Source: Pohlia nutans | Taxonomy: Eukaryota > Streptophyta > Bryopsida > Bryales > Mniaceae | Length of the DNA: 64,000 nt | Reading direction: 5' to 3' | NCBI GenBank assembly: GCA_022496805.1 | Contig: CM040092.1 | Location: forward strand, 24,272,974-24,336,973 | Part shown: positions 11,816-22,245 of the stretch, piece after piece | Numbering within the stretch: position 1 is the first letter of the stretch | How the letters are laid out: each line of letters begins with the position of its first letter | Program-made: the position numbers and the translations under genes | The notes under the pieces: model-generated | What the model was told of the DNA's origin: nothing | Databases searched by the model: none | Seen by the model: only the letters and a program-made list of their open reading frames with translations

Positions 11816-13226
11816 GAAGTAAAACAGAAGTCCATGCCTCAAATTGCAGACAGAATTATTGTACTTTGCACAATCAAAGGATTAAATGGCATCTGCGCAT
11901 GCATGATCAGGCTGAAGCTTCAGAGCTGGCAATTATACAAGCCAGGATGTGCACTCAAAACAGCATCACCATCTCCTCATTTGGCTTTCATGCTCTAACT
12001 GTACAATTGAGCTCATGCGTAGGATGCCTCAGATTTGCATTTCACAAAGGTGAAGACCTCAGAAAATTCCTCTAAAATGGGTTTCTATGACAAGCTTGCA
12101 GCTCTCCGATACATTTGAACTCCTTTGGACAATATTAGGACGTTTGTTCATACTAACCCTAAGCGTCTAAAACGCCCAATATGGCCATTTGCATCACTGA
12201 ACTTTGCAACGATGGCATTTTCTCATTTTACCTCGGTCTTCTAATTGCAATACATCATTTTAAAGCTCTTGTTCTATACTACAAGATCAACTGTGCCGAT
12301 TGCATCAAACTGAAGTCATTTTCACACAAACAGATGATTTGCAGCAGGGGGTCCAATATTCCTATACTACAGATAATACACAGTGGACGCTTAGGGGTTA
12401 AGGAGGTCTACTGTCGACCACACTAGAACCAGTTCTGAAAATCTGCTGCAACGCTCCACCTAACGAGATTTCTGTGCCAAGGGCAGTGGATGCTCGTGAA
12501 GGTGGTCGGGCTGTGCCGCGCAAAAAGTCAGGTCCTTGCTGTTCAACCCGCTTGCAAAGAGCTTCATATCTTTCGAGAACAATGTTGAGTGCCCTCTTCA
12601 TCTCCCGGACCTCAACCTTCAAGTACTGCACTGTAACTCCAAAGAACAAACAATCATCAAAACGTTAACCCCTAAAGGACCAAGCGTCCATATTCTGGAT
12701 GATGAATGATAAATATTAAAGGACCAAGCGTCCATATTCTGCATGATGAATGATAAATATCAATAAGATTTCATTAATCAAGTCACTTATTGCAATCCAA
12801 AAAAGTATTACATAATTCTATGGCAAGATAGCTTCATGCATGTGTGGACTTTGTAGAAAGGGGATGATTTATGGAATTTTCTATGCCTCATTTCATATTG
12901 AAGTGATTCACCAAAATTTTCTAAGATCTTAGTTCAAAAGTACTCTTGAAAAAATCAGCTCATCAAATTATGCAACCAAAAAATCTCCAAAAATCACTAC
13001 TTTTAAAGTATTACATTTCAACACATCACAAAAAATTTCATCCATAGATTTTCAATATCTTATTCATAATCAAATTACAAAAGAATTTTGAATTTTGAGT
13101 TTCAAATTTTATTCAAACATATTGGTGATTGCAATCATAGATCTAACCATATGGATAGAATCTAAAATTCATAATGTACAACTTTCATTCATACATAAGT
13201 TCAAAATATCCCTCCTGGTTGTAGAA
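11298..13226. repeat. Segmental duplication, copy 2
   Basis: Direct-orientation copy of 2726-4566, 8.6 kb downstream and nearly identical base for base. Similarity ends at TATCCCTCCTGGTTG near 13220; in copy 1 the element right end follows instead. It therefore includes the last exon of the BORCS5-like gene, but no upstream exons adjoin it. Confidence 0.85.
12398..12630 (-). pseudogene. Orphan copy of the BORCS5-like last exon
   Basis: Encodes the same 77 residues plus stop as 3786-4018, including VQYLKVEVREMKRALNIV and the RTGSSVVDSRPP end, with the same splice acceptor (GGAGTTACAG). No other exon of the gene is found near it, so it cannot make the protein alone. The lack of substitutions in it points to a recent duplication. 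Confidence 0.75.
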
Positions 13227-13479
13227 AGAACACGAATGCAATGCATTCAGTGTATTTGGACACACCGGCGTTTCAAAGGAAAACACCGGTGTAACTCCGG
13301 CTTTGAGAATGCACGTAAAAATTTCAATACTACTCCGATTTCGGAATTTTTAGGGCCTATCTTGACTGATTTTTTGTGCTGATTCCAAAACTGTATCTTC
13401 TATTGTCAAATTCCTTGCCAATCCACTTTCACAGCCCGTTTTCGGACGCTGTTTTGTACGTTGCACTCAACTTCGACGA

Positions 13480-13790
13480 CCTATATCTTGTGCAATTCTT
13501 GTCAGATTCTCAAATTTCTGGGCTCCATCCCGTGCGCTTTGTCATGCTCTTTCCATCGATATAAGACTCGACCGCTGATTCTTCTCCAATCAAATGTTGC
13601 ATTTCACGTGCTTTTTCATCACCTGGTTTTGCCGACCCATATCTCGTGCAATTCTTTCCCAATTGTGGAAGTTCTTGTTCCTATTGCGTGCGCTTTTTCA
13701 TTCTCTCTCCATCCGTATAAGTCTCGACCGCTGATTCCTTCCCTGTCAAATGTTGGATGTATGGTGCACCTCGTGTTTTCTTGTCCACTT
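13480..13790. repeat. Diverged 155-bp tandem pair
   Basis: Two consecutive units share ATATC.TGTGCAATTCTT, GTGCGCTTT.TCAT.CTCT, CTCGACCGCTGATTC and CAAATGTTG at a spacing of about 155 bp. Overlapping open frames cross it, but their products have no recognisable domain, so I treat it as non-coding repeat. 13227-13480 and 13790-14340 show no further feature. Confidence 0.5.
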
Positions 13791-14350
13791 TTGCCATTTC
13801 AAGGCGGTTTTGGGTGCACTTCTTGAAGGTTGAAGGGTTTGCCGCGTTCTCCGATTCATAGTGAGTCTTGCGGATGAATTTGGGTGCCATTCGTATTTTC
13901 AAACAATGTGGACTAAAGTATTTTTTGATGCTCTCATTTTTGTGGTTTCCAGCAGGATGTGATGTGCATCTTGGACTAATTACTCAATAGGAATAGTTGA
14001 TACATACTAACTTTAATTGGTTAGTTACTCAATTGGTATTGATTTTACAAATGTTGTTTTTTTTTCCATTGGATTCATGACTTGTCATCGAGATTCACAC
14101 CTAGTCCACAAGTTCATTGGTGTAGGGTTCAAGATAACTACAATCAGGCAGCTCAATCATCCACATTACAACCTACGGGAGAGCCGGGATCTTTTACATT
14201 TTCCACTCGGAACCAGTCCAGTAGGTTTATTCCACTAGATAGACCAAACAATTCAAATAACAAGGGGACTTGCATAAGTGTTACCATTGCTTTTTAAAAA
14301 AAAGTTGCACCAACGTAACTCCACCTCTGGGAACGCAGGTGTGCTATTTT

Positions 14351-14376
14351 GTGAGCGTTGAGCAGTGAGCGGTGAA
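14351..14376. repeat. GAGCGGTGA-type motif, possible MULE-like left end
   Basis: GTGAGCGTTGAGCAGTGAGC (14351-14370) is preceded by a GAACGCAGG..GCTATT block and followed by CCTATTACTATGGA and CCCGTGGATT. The same order occurs at 16759-16910. The reverse-complement order occurs at the right ends near 46.0 kb. Interpretation as an element terminus is inference. Confidence 0.3.
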
Positions 14377-14689
14377 CAATTTTTCTAAAACGCAAATTTT
14401 TTTGGGGAATTTACCTATTACTATGGAATGAAGATCCTATACCCGTGGATTTAGAGCGATAAAAAACAAATGTGAACAAATAACTTGCAATGAAACTGAA
14501 TTCAGAAAGAGGTGATGAAATTGAATTCAGAAAGAAGCGATGAAATTGATTAATTGATGATGCAGAAGTAGAAATGGAAGTTACTATTGCAACCAACAAA
14601 ATCAATTGCACACTCGATCCAATAAGACAAAATATCAAATGGAGGTTAGGACCTCCCAATCAACACTAGTAGAATAATATAGACTACCA

Positions 14690-15572
14690 CTACAAATCTT
14701 TGCTAGATTCGGAAGCCATGTCATCAATGTAAATCAAACATGCTTTCCTACGAGTAACTGATGGATAGGACGGCGATGAAGCAGTAGCTAAAGCTAGCGC
14801 TGTTGCAACCTCCTGAGCATAAGGAGGCAAGGCGTTAGACTTCTCCGGACTTGGAAAAAAATGTGGCCTTGCAAAGAAGGGCCGATCTCGTGTCTCTGAT
14901 GTTCAAACTCTACAGAAAAGCAATTTTAGTTAGAAATTCGGATAAGGCAATGAAAAGGACACAATCAAAAATTTAAAAAACAAAAGCTTGAACTTACGTA
15001 CAGAATCAAGACTGTCGATGAACAACGATCAAATCCTCATTGTCTGAGGGGCTGTCTCCTTCAGTTGATGATGGAACATTAACCACTGGCGTCACTTTTG
15101 GAAGCTCTTGCAGTGGTTTCAAAAGTGCTTCAAAAATTTCTCTGTCTGCCTCCAGCGCAATAACATGGTGCCCACTTGCCTTGCATGCGTGAATGACAGC
15201 ACCTGGTTTGTCATACACAACATAGTTAGATTTATTAAAAGTAAAAACAATTGATGCCAAGGTCCAACAAGTGAATCCAAAATTAGAGTAAAAAAGATGA
15301 CAAAAAACACCTGCGGAGGCATTGTAATCCATGACAAGATCGCTAGGTCGAGTACAAGCCTCCAATAAGATCTGCACGAACTTCGGGTCTTTCTCTCAAG
15401 CGCCTCTCTATGCAATGCTGCCCTTCATAAGCTCGGAATCTTTGGTGGTGAAGTTATGGAGCAAATTGTCACATTGAAGGTCTAAATCGAAGTTGAAAGC
15501 ATTTGCATTCTTCTGTAGTTGGAAATTTGAAGAGACTCCCTTGACAAGAAAGAGTATTCAGAACCGCTTAGT
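14690..15572 (-). pseudogene. Truncated second copy of the ParB/methyltransferase gene (C-terminal exons)
   Basis: The first exon begins TKRF directly after a CAG acceptor, as in the copy at 18.6 kb, but the next codon is TGA where the other copy has Trp. Two more in-frame stops follow around RGA. Then come PSDLVMDYNASAG, a donor (GCAG|GTGTTT), and HACKASGHHVIALEADREIF, matching methyltransferase motif I and the following strand of the larger copy. The last exon (to 14690) has SPSYPSVTRRK in place of SPRYDPKVRR. Only the last part of the gene is present: exons for the ParB-like domain and motif IV are missing. The copies have diverged clearly in sequence, so the duplication is not recent. Confidence 0.6.
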
Positions 15573-15592
15573 CTGTCGGAAAAAAACAAGTA

Positions 15593-16185
15593 ATTAAAAT
15601 TCTACAACATGTAGACTGCTTAAGCATATATCAATACTGTAAGATTAATTTGGGGAAGATGTGAAAAGATGGTGCTAAGATGAAGCTTACTATTCTACTC
15701 TTTGATCTATAAGAGAACTCGTATATATAGTTTTATATAAAATAGTAAACTAAAAAGATAATGATGACAAATCCAAGTACAATTAATTGACAACAATTCC
15801 ATACCTACAACAGCTTCTAAAATGTGAGTCTACTTCACATATTATCGAGGATTTCAACATTGGTTCAATCTTCACTGCACACAAGTCTACGGATCTGAAA
15901 GCTCACACCAAGAATAGCGCATGTGCTTGATTTGGATATTCTTGTATTCACATAGAAGGCACTGTGATGCAGTACTACCGCAGACGTGAGTCTACTCTGA
16001 ATATCTTACAAGTGTAACTACCAGAACAAACTACATGTAATTGGAATGAGATGGACTCAAACATTTATGGTCCACCCAAACTCCAAACATAAGAGGAAAT
16101 TTACTACTTTAACAGAGCTCCCAAATCCCTACTCCCAAGATCATGACGACATGTAGGTCATCAAGAAAGCTTGAAGATCATCACG
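15593..16185. other. Unassigned spacer
   Basis: AT-rich sequence upstream of the truncated methyltransferase copy and before the 65-bp array. No feature recognised. Confidence 0.3.
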
Positions 16186-16189
16186 ACAT

Positions 16190-16605
16190 GCGCACCCTCT
16201 CGGCGTCGAGAGGGTGCTATGTGGAGAGAAGAAAATCCCGCACCAAGCGCCACCCAACACCCTCTCGGCGCCGAGAGGGTGCTATGTGGAGAGAAGAAAG
16301 TCCCGCATCAAGCGCCACCCAACACCCTCTCGGGGCCGAGAGAGTGCTATGTGGAGAGAAGAAAATCCCGCACCAAGCGCCACCCAACACCCTTTTGGCG
16401 TCGAGAGGGTGCTATGTGGAGAGAAAAAAATCCCGCACCAAGCGCCACCCAACACCCTCTCGGCGCCGAGAGGGTGCTATGTGGAGAGAAGAAAGTCCCG
16501 CACCAAGCGCCACCCAACACCCTCTAGGCGCCGAGAGGGTGCTATGTGGAGAGAAGAAAATCTTGCACCAAGCGCCATCCAGCGCCGAGAGGGTGCCTTC
16601 CATGT
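16190..16605. repeat. 65-bp tandem array with a perfect 20-bp palindrome per unit
   Basis: Six units of exactly 65 bp plus a partial seventh, with unit starts spaced at 65 (GGCG cores at 16202, 16267, 16332, 16397, 16462 and 16527). Each holds a dyad; the best is CCCTCTCGGCGCCGAGAGGG at 16260-16279, and the others differ by one to three bases. The rest of the unit is a conserved GTGCTATGTGGAGAGAAG and CCCGCACCAAGCGCCACCCA. Because 65 is not a multiple of 3 and the unit lacks stops, all three plus frames stay open for 350-460 bp. That is a by-product of the repeat, not evidence for a protein. Confidence 0.9.
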
Positions 16606-16770
16606 GAAAGGGAAGCTTAGTGCAACTCAGTTTTAGCCTGTTTAGCAACTCGGTGCCTCGGATCTTCTCATTCTACCTCATTCTACATCGGGTTTTCAAA
16701 TTCTACCTCGGGTTTTCCTCGGAGAGGTCACTCTTTGTATCTTTTAAGTATCACGTGTGAACACAGGATT

Positions 16771-16826
16771 GCTAGAATGCGAGCGGCGAGCGGTGAGCGG
16801 TGAGCGGTGAGCAGTGAGCAGTGAGG
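16771..16826. repeat. 7-bp GAGCGGT array, possible MULE-like left end
   Basis: GCTAGAATGC is followed by seven head-to-tail heptamers (GAGCGGC, GAGCGGT three times, GAGCAGT twice, ending GAGG). About 30-80 bp inside lie CCTATTACTACGGA and CCTATATCCGTGG. The right-type ends near 46.0 kb and 2.5 kb show these motifs in reverse complement and reverse order, which is what an inverted terminal structure would give. Confidence 0.4.
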
Positions 16827-17002
16827 AATTATACTTTTGGATGCAGTACCCTATTACTACGGAATTCCAGTGATTTAGTGTGTGTAAATTGTTTAAGACG
16901 CCTATATCCGTGGTTGATTAAATAGTTATTAATAGCAAAAAAGGGGGATCTTGATCCGTGGAAATGAAGTTTTTGAGGGCCTGAAATGAAGGAGGCTGGA
17001 TG

Positions 17003-17066
17003 GAAAAATAAGATGGATGAATGTAGATGGATGGACAAATAAAATGGATGAATGTAGATGGATGGA
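17003..17066. repeat. 31-bp tandem pair
   Basis: Two copies of a unit containing AATAAAATGGATGAATGTAG and ATGGATGGA, the first with a single-base difference. Confidence 0.6.
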
Positions 17067-17134
17067 ATTTATGAATGTTGAATGATCGCACTAGTAATCT
17101 CTAAGTTTTTCTAATCTTGGTCGTAGTAGTTATT

Positions 17135-17545
17135 GCAAGTTATTGCCTCATTTATATTTTATGTTTGAAATTCCACAAAAATTTGGAAGGTCGAAAGGGT
17201 TCCTTGGTACCAAGGAACCTTTTTCCCCTTCACAGAAAACTTGTGAAGTTCAATGATATTCCTAATGGCCGCTTGGAATTTTTTTTTAAAACTAAAAGAA
17301 TTTCAACGACAGTAGAAATATCGGGAAAAGAGCAATGGCAAGTTATTGCCTCTTTCATATTTTATGTTTGAAATTTCACAAACATTTAGAGGATCGAAAG
17401 GGTTCCTTGGTACCAAAGAACCTTTTTCCCCTTCACAAAAAACTTGTGAAGTTCAATGATATTCCTAATGGCCGCTTGGAAAATCTTAAAAAAACTAAAA
17501 GAATTTCAACAAATCTAGAAATATCGGGAAAAAAAGCCCCCCGCC
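17135..17545. repeat. 200-bp tandem duplication carrying a long palindrome
   Basis: Units 17135-17335 and 17336-17545 are about 90 percent alike by eye. Each contains a dyad centred on GGTACC. In unit 1 it is perfect over 22 bp (17198-17219: GGTTCCTTGGT and its complement) and extended by AAA/TTT. In unit 2 one base breaks the arm (CCAAAGAACC). A continuous open frame runs through both, but its product has no recognisable domain. Confidence 0.65.
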
Positions 17546-17668
17546 TTTTAAAATCTAAAGTCATGAAGTAAATGAGAGACAATCAGTGTAGAGAAGGTTT
17601 GTAAATGATGAATATTGGTCATTGTAGTCTCCCCACATGAAAGAAACGAAAGCATAAATTGAATATAG

Positions 17669-20600
17669 TTAAGGCTTCGAAACACAATTTAAGCTGCTAA
17701 CACACACTGGTGGTGCGTCCGTAGAACTAGCACTTAAACCGCTCTCAGTGATACCACTGCTAGTAGCATCAATAGTCTCCTGTGCCTCATAGTCAATGAA
17801 TCTACGGACTTTAGGGTCGTATCGAGGAGACTGAGGGACTCGCACAGGGGTATTTAACTCCGCAAGATCGATGGCCATTGCCTCGATGTAACATGGTAAG
17901 GACAATGGACTTGGACGACTAAGAAAAAGGTCTACCAACTTGCAAAAACGGAAAACAATGCTCAAATGTTGATTTCGTATAATGAAGAAACTCTAACATA
18001 AACAAAGGCAAATATTAAAGGGCATAGACTTACGTACACATGCGGTTCTTTGGAATCTTCTTCAGGGGTCTTCCCATTGGGGACTTTGCTATGGATGCAG
18101 GTTCTTTACGTTTTTCCTCACAAAGTCTTCCGGGGAAGCGGAAGCGCATAGTCGAATAAGGACGGCCTTAAAGATTTTAGCGTCGGACTCGAGAGCTATG
18201 AGGTGGTGCCCACTTTGACGACAGGCATGAATGCTGGCCCTTTGAAACAAAAAAACAGGACGCTTGAGAACCACTGCAAGTTGAAGAAGTTTAATGTAAA
18301 CAACAATGAAACAAAAATGAAGTGATGATTGTACCAGTTGAAGCATTGCAGTCGAGCACTACATCCCCAGGTTTGGAGAAACTCTCAATAAGGAGTTGCA
18401 CAAGTACACGGCACTTCTCACGAGCTCCTCTCCACAATTTCTCACCATTCTTCAAGGCAGTGTTTGGGGTAGTATAGTTGTGAAGGACACCTTCCTCCAT
18501 GATGTCAGTGCCCAGATTACTGAGGTCTCGGTTTACTTCAATGGAGAAGTTGCTCTGGAGAGCCTCATCGTGGTAGGACTCTTTGACATAGAGGACAATC
18601 CAAAACCGCTTAGTCTGCAAGTCAATAGGCAATAAACATTAGCAAAATTACTGGAGATCACACGAAGATGACTACATGTAGAAAGCCCAGTACAAGTCTA
18701 AAGTAAAGAAAGACTCGTGAACTATAAGATATGATAAGGCTCCACAGTTCATTGACGATTAGAGACCTAAAATAAATGAAGTAGAGGGGAATGATTTGAA
18801 AGATAAAATGGATAACAAGTAGTACCATGCGATTATTGCCTTTGTATGATTTGAGGAGCATCTCGTTGACGCCCCCACCAATCATACAATGCCGTAAACC
18901 CGTAAGCTTCTACGAGAGCATCTGTAGCAAGCCGGATCTCTGGAATATCAGGGTGGAACAGCATAATTGCCCCATCGTCTTGTAGCGTGTCACAGGCCAC
19001 CTCAAAAATAGGCTCTGGCCATTCATCGCGTAATAAATTCCACGTCGGGACAGATGAATTCATGTTAGAGATTGGAAGCCCATCGGGCATATCGGCCATG
19101 ATAAGATCAAGGCAAGCTTCTTTCTTGGGCACACCGCCTAGCCGTCGTTGTTGAGGAAGACCCACCTAAGGCAAAGGGCAACATGACACAAAGAACTTTA
19201 GATCGTGCAATGGCTCATGAACTAATATTGATTGCGTAGAGTTAGAGAACACCAAATGCAATTCTAGGGCCATACCTTTTTTGCAAATGTGAGCAGTTGC
19301 GAGAACTCGAGCGACGGTTGATGCTTTCCGACCATGTACTCCATGATGGTGTGAATAGAAGTCTTGAAGAGGAGGACCTTGTGTGTCAATGCGTTTAGTC
19401 GTCTGCGCATAGAGTTGTGATGAAGCAAAAATCTCAGTGGACACTGATAGTAAATCCGTAGGACAGTGTGTTGGAGTACTCAACGTCCCAGTATTTACAG
19501 TCGCCACAAAAACTTTCTGTGCAGCACCAACGACAACAATAGTTGCATCCTTGCCCTTCTCTTTTGAGCTACTTCCCTTGTTGTCCTTGGCCTCCGTTGA
19601 TTTCTTGGTCTCCTTGGTTTTCTTGGGCTCCTTGGTGTCCTTAGCGCTTTTAGTGTCCTTGCCCTTGTTGGATGTCTTCTTTGTTTCGATCTCAACACTG
19701 CTGTCTTCACTCACGTCATCATCAGAGTCCTCTACGGGCATTGGGGTTGGGGGAGGCTTGGGCATCCTTCTCATCTTGCTCCTCGCTAGGGGCAAACTTC
19801 TTCGAGCATTCCAAGTACCAAGGACAAGCGGTGAGCTCAGCAGAATTGTAAGCACGTGCCTGGCCAGGTGTAAACATAAATGTATCCTTTAGTGTCTTCT
19901 CCAACCAAGCTCCAAATAATTTTGGAAATGAATTCTTCTCGATTGCTTTCTTATGAAGGAGCTCCCTCTTGAAATATCTAAAACAAAGAGAAACTTAAAG
20001 TTAGAAGGAAATAAGAAAATCGCACAGCAATGGTCTAGACGTTCTACAAAGACTAGAAGTTACAATTTCCAAACACATTCGCAGATATATCCTCTGTACC
20101 GAGGATGGCAACGGAGGCACGTGCCAGAACTGCCAACGTCAACTGTGCATGCATTGAAAAGAGATGATAGAAAATTAGGATGGAAATCCAAAACTTTAAT
20201 GATATTGAAGTCGCTGAATTGCAATTCGAGTTTCGTCCTGTGACTCAAACGTTTTGGATCGAGAGTATCCTCCTATCTTTCGGAACAAGAAATAGAATGC
20301 GTGATCCCTCAATATAATGCGGAATTTTTCAATGTACTCTTCAATTTCATCCACATCCTCTCTCGCTTTCCAATCAACTACGATCTACTCCGATTTCATT
20401 GTCTCAGTCACTACCTTGACGGTTGCGTACTCCAACTACAAGTTTATAAAATAAACAGATTAGTAACATAGCAAAAAGAGGATCCTAGACAAACTCCTAG
20501 GCAGGATTAAACAAGATGATAATGAGTAATTTTCAAATCAATACAAATACATCACCTCGGCCCAGAAAGCAACCTTTGTCAACCAAGCTTCAAGTTTCTC

Positions 20601-22227
20601 GTCTGTCACACCAACTGCTGGAAATCGAAGTGCCACACGGTTCAACTCCCCCGAATTCCACCAATTTAACCACCTCACTTTATACTCGGGTTCCACGGCT
20701 GTCGATGAAATCTTCTGGAGCTTTTCTAAAGACATCTCCGGCTTCTCGAGGTGACTCCAATGGTAATAAATCTGCATTTCAAGTAAGAAGGTCTCATTCA
20801 CTGTATTCAAAAGCACATAAAACCACTCCAAATAATTGCTCTTACTGCTTCAAGGAACTGAGGGCCGTGCTTGGGATTGGCGACGGTGATCATTTTGTCA
20901 AACTCAGATCGGAAGGACTTGACTTTTGCTTCAGAGGCACTATTCATTGCATCGTGTATGCCACGAGTAGAACGTTTTGGCCTCTCTGTCTTCTCCAAGT
21001 ACAACCTGGCTGCCTCATCCGCAGCAGCCGACACCTCTTGCTGTACAATGCAAGCTATGGATTAGGTGTGAATAAAAAAACTAGCAAACACTTCAACATG
21101 AACTATGGGTGTCAATAATTTTCTTACTCAATTCAGAAACTTTATGAAGACTTCCGATGTCAGTGGATACCATGGATATGGTTTCGGTCTAGTCTCACAG
21201 GCGTTGTACTCCTCAGTTGTGAGTAAGTCTTTGAAATCTGACAATTTCAAAACCCCATACGTATTGATGCGGTGCAGTTTATGAACGAGGTTTGTTTTGA
21301 CAAGCGCATTCTCGGTCGACCTGAACAAGAAGCCACATGTTAGAAGTTCGGAAACAATTCATTTGAATAAACTTTATAACTGATATTTCAAACTAGTTAC
21401 CTGTTAATGTCATTCATTGCATTCAAAAGAATTCCGGTACTGCCCTTGGAAGCAAGGATTATGGAGTCAACGGAGAAATGCCAGTCGGCCTCTTCTGAAT
21501 GCAAACGGGTAATGTACGTATTCCATGCTTGAAACCTATGGTTCCCATCCCAAATATAAAACATATAACCGGAGAGACATGACCAATGGTCATTTCGAGC
21601 AAGTTGCCTCTCAAAAGCTTCGTTTTCTTGAAGCCAATGCAAGTCCCACGTGCCCATCAGCTCTTCTGTAACCTGCTGAGACTTCCTTGAGTTATCTGTA
21701 AGGGACACATAAAAAACCCGGTCCCCTTCACGATAGCCATGCACGATTTCGGCCTCTAAACGTTTAACATCAGAGTGCAGAATTGGACGAACTAAAGGCA
21801 ATGGAATCAATCTACAAAGTCGAATTTTCAGGCGAGACGAACTGACAGGCTTGAAACGCAAGTCCTGTATAATTGAGATGGAATCAAGCTTCTCTTTCAC
21901 TCGGAATGCGTTTTCGGCTTCATCAATGCTAAGTCCACCCATGCTATCATCCACCATAGATTTGAGATTGACAGTAACTTCAGCATCGGCCTTCTCCAAT
22001 ACCTCGGCTTGTAATGAACTTTCATCTCGAACATTCGTAAAATTCCCGACATTCAGTAGCGCTTCAGACCTATGCTCCATGTCTTCAGAGTTGACTATCT
22101 GCCAAAATTTCAGACATCAGCATTTAAATGGAATTACAAGTTACATCACCCCTTGCATGCATCCATTTGATACGAAGTTAAAAAACCTTACCTTTGGATC
22201 TTCAAAGGCACTAGCTCCAGATCCCAC
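17669..22227 (-). pseudogene. ParB/Srx-like domain plus beta-class DNA amino-methyltransferase, multi-exon, decayed
   Basis: Readable exons on the minus strand include 22192-22227, 21401-22098, about 21128-21320, 20833-21042, 20545-20795, 20240-20440, about 19285-19860, 18833-19155, 18330-18618, 18089-18245 and 17669-17965. Exon 2 holds IWDGNHRFQAW, the GxxRxxA-type motif of ParB/sulfiredoxin-fold domains. A Lys/Glu-rich linker follows (about 19.5-19.75 kb). Next is a strand-like CLDLIMADMPDGLP in the place of motif IV (usually D-P-P-Y), then SKPGDVVLDCNASTG and HLIALESD in the place of motif I. The order IV before I is that of beta-class N6-adenine/N4-cytosine methyltransferases. Damage: TGA before the exon 3 donor, TAG in the 20.4 kb exon, and a one-base shift at the C5 run 18872-18876. 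The 5' end meets a tandem array, so the true start is unknown. Confidence 0.62.
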
Positions 22228-22245
22228 CTACAACAAATTAGAGCA

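Noticed and set aside
13376..13826. Overlapping frames of 62 and 121 codons
   Set aside because: They run across a diverged 155-bp repeat and show no domain or splice structure.
16190..16605. Possible CRISPR array
   Set aside because: The whole 65-bp unit is repeated with no unique spacers, and the genome is eukaryotic.
16143..16648. Overlapping open frames of 118-154 codons on the plus strand and 78 codons on the minus strand
   Set aside because: They are products of a 65-bp tandem repeat without stops; the period is not a multiple of 3 and no frame is preferred.
17117..17571. Frames of 84 and 78 codons with near-identical halves
   Set aside because: The similarity comes from the DNA-level tandem duplication; substitutions do not favour synonymous positions by eye.
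19437..19892. Plus-strand frame of 151 codons rich in Leu, Val and Ser
   Set aside because: It is the complement of the Lys/Glu-rich linker exon of the minus-strand methyltransferase gene; the hydrophobic look is an antisense artefact.
17669..22227. Naming the methyltransferase as the bryophyte N4-cytosine methyltransferase known from Marchantia
   Set aside because: The motifs are too divergent and the ParB-like domain is not something I can confirm for that family; N6 or N4 specificity cannot be told from sequence.
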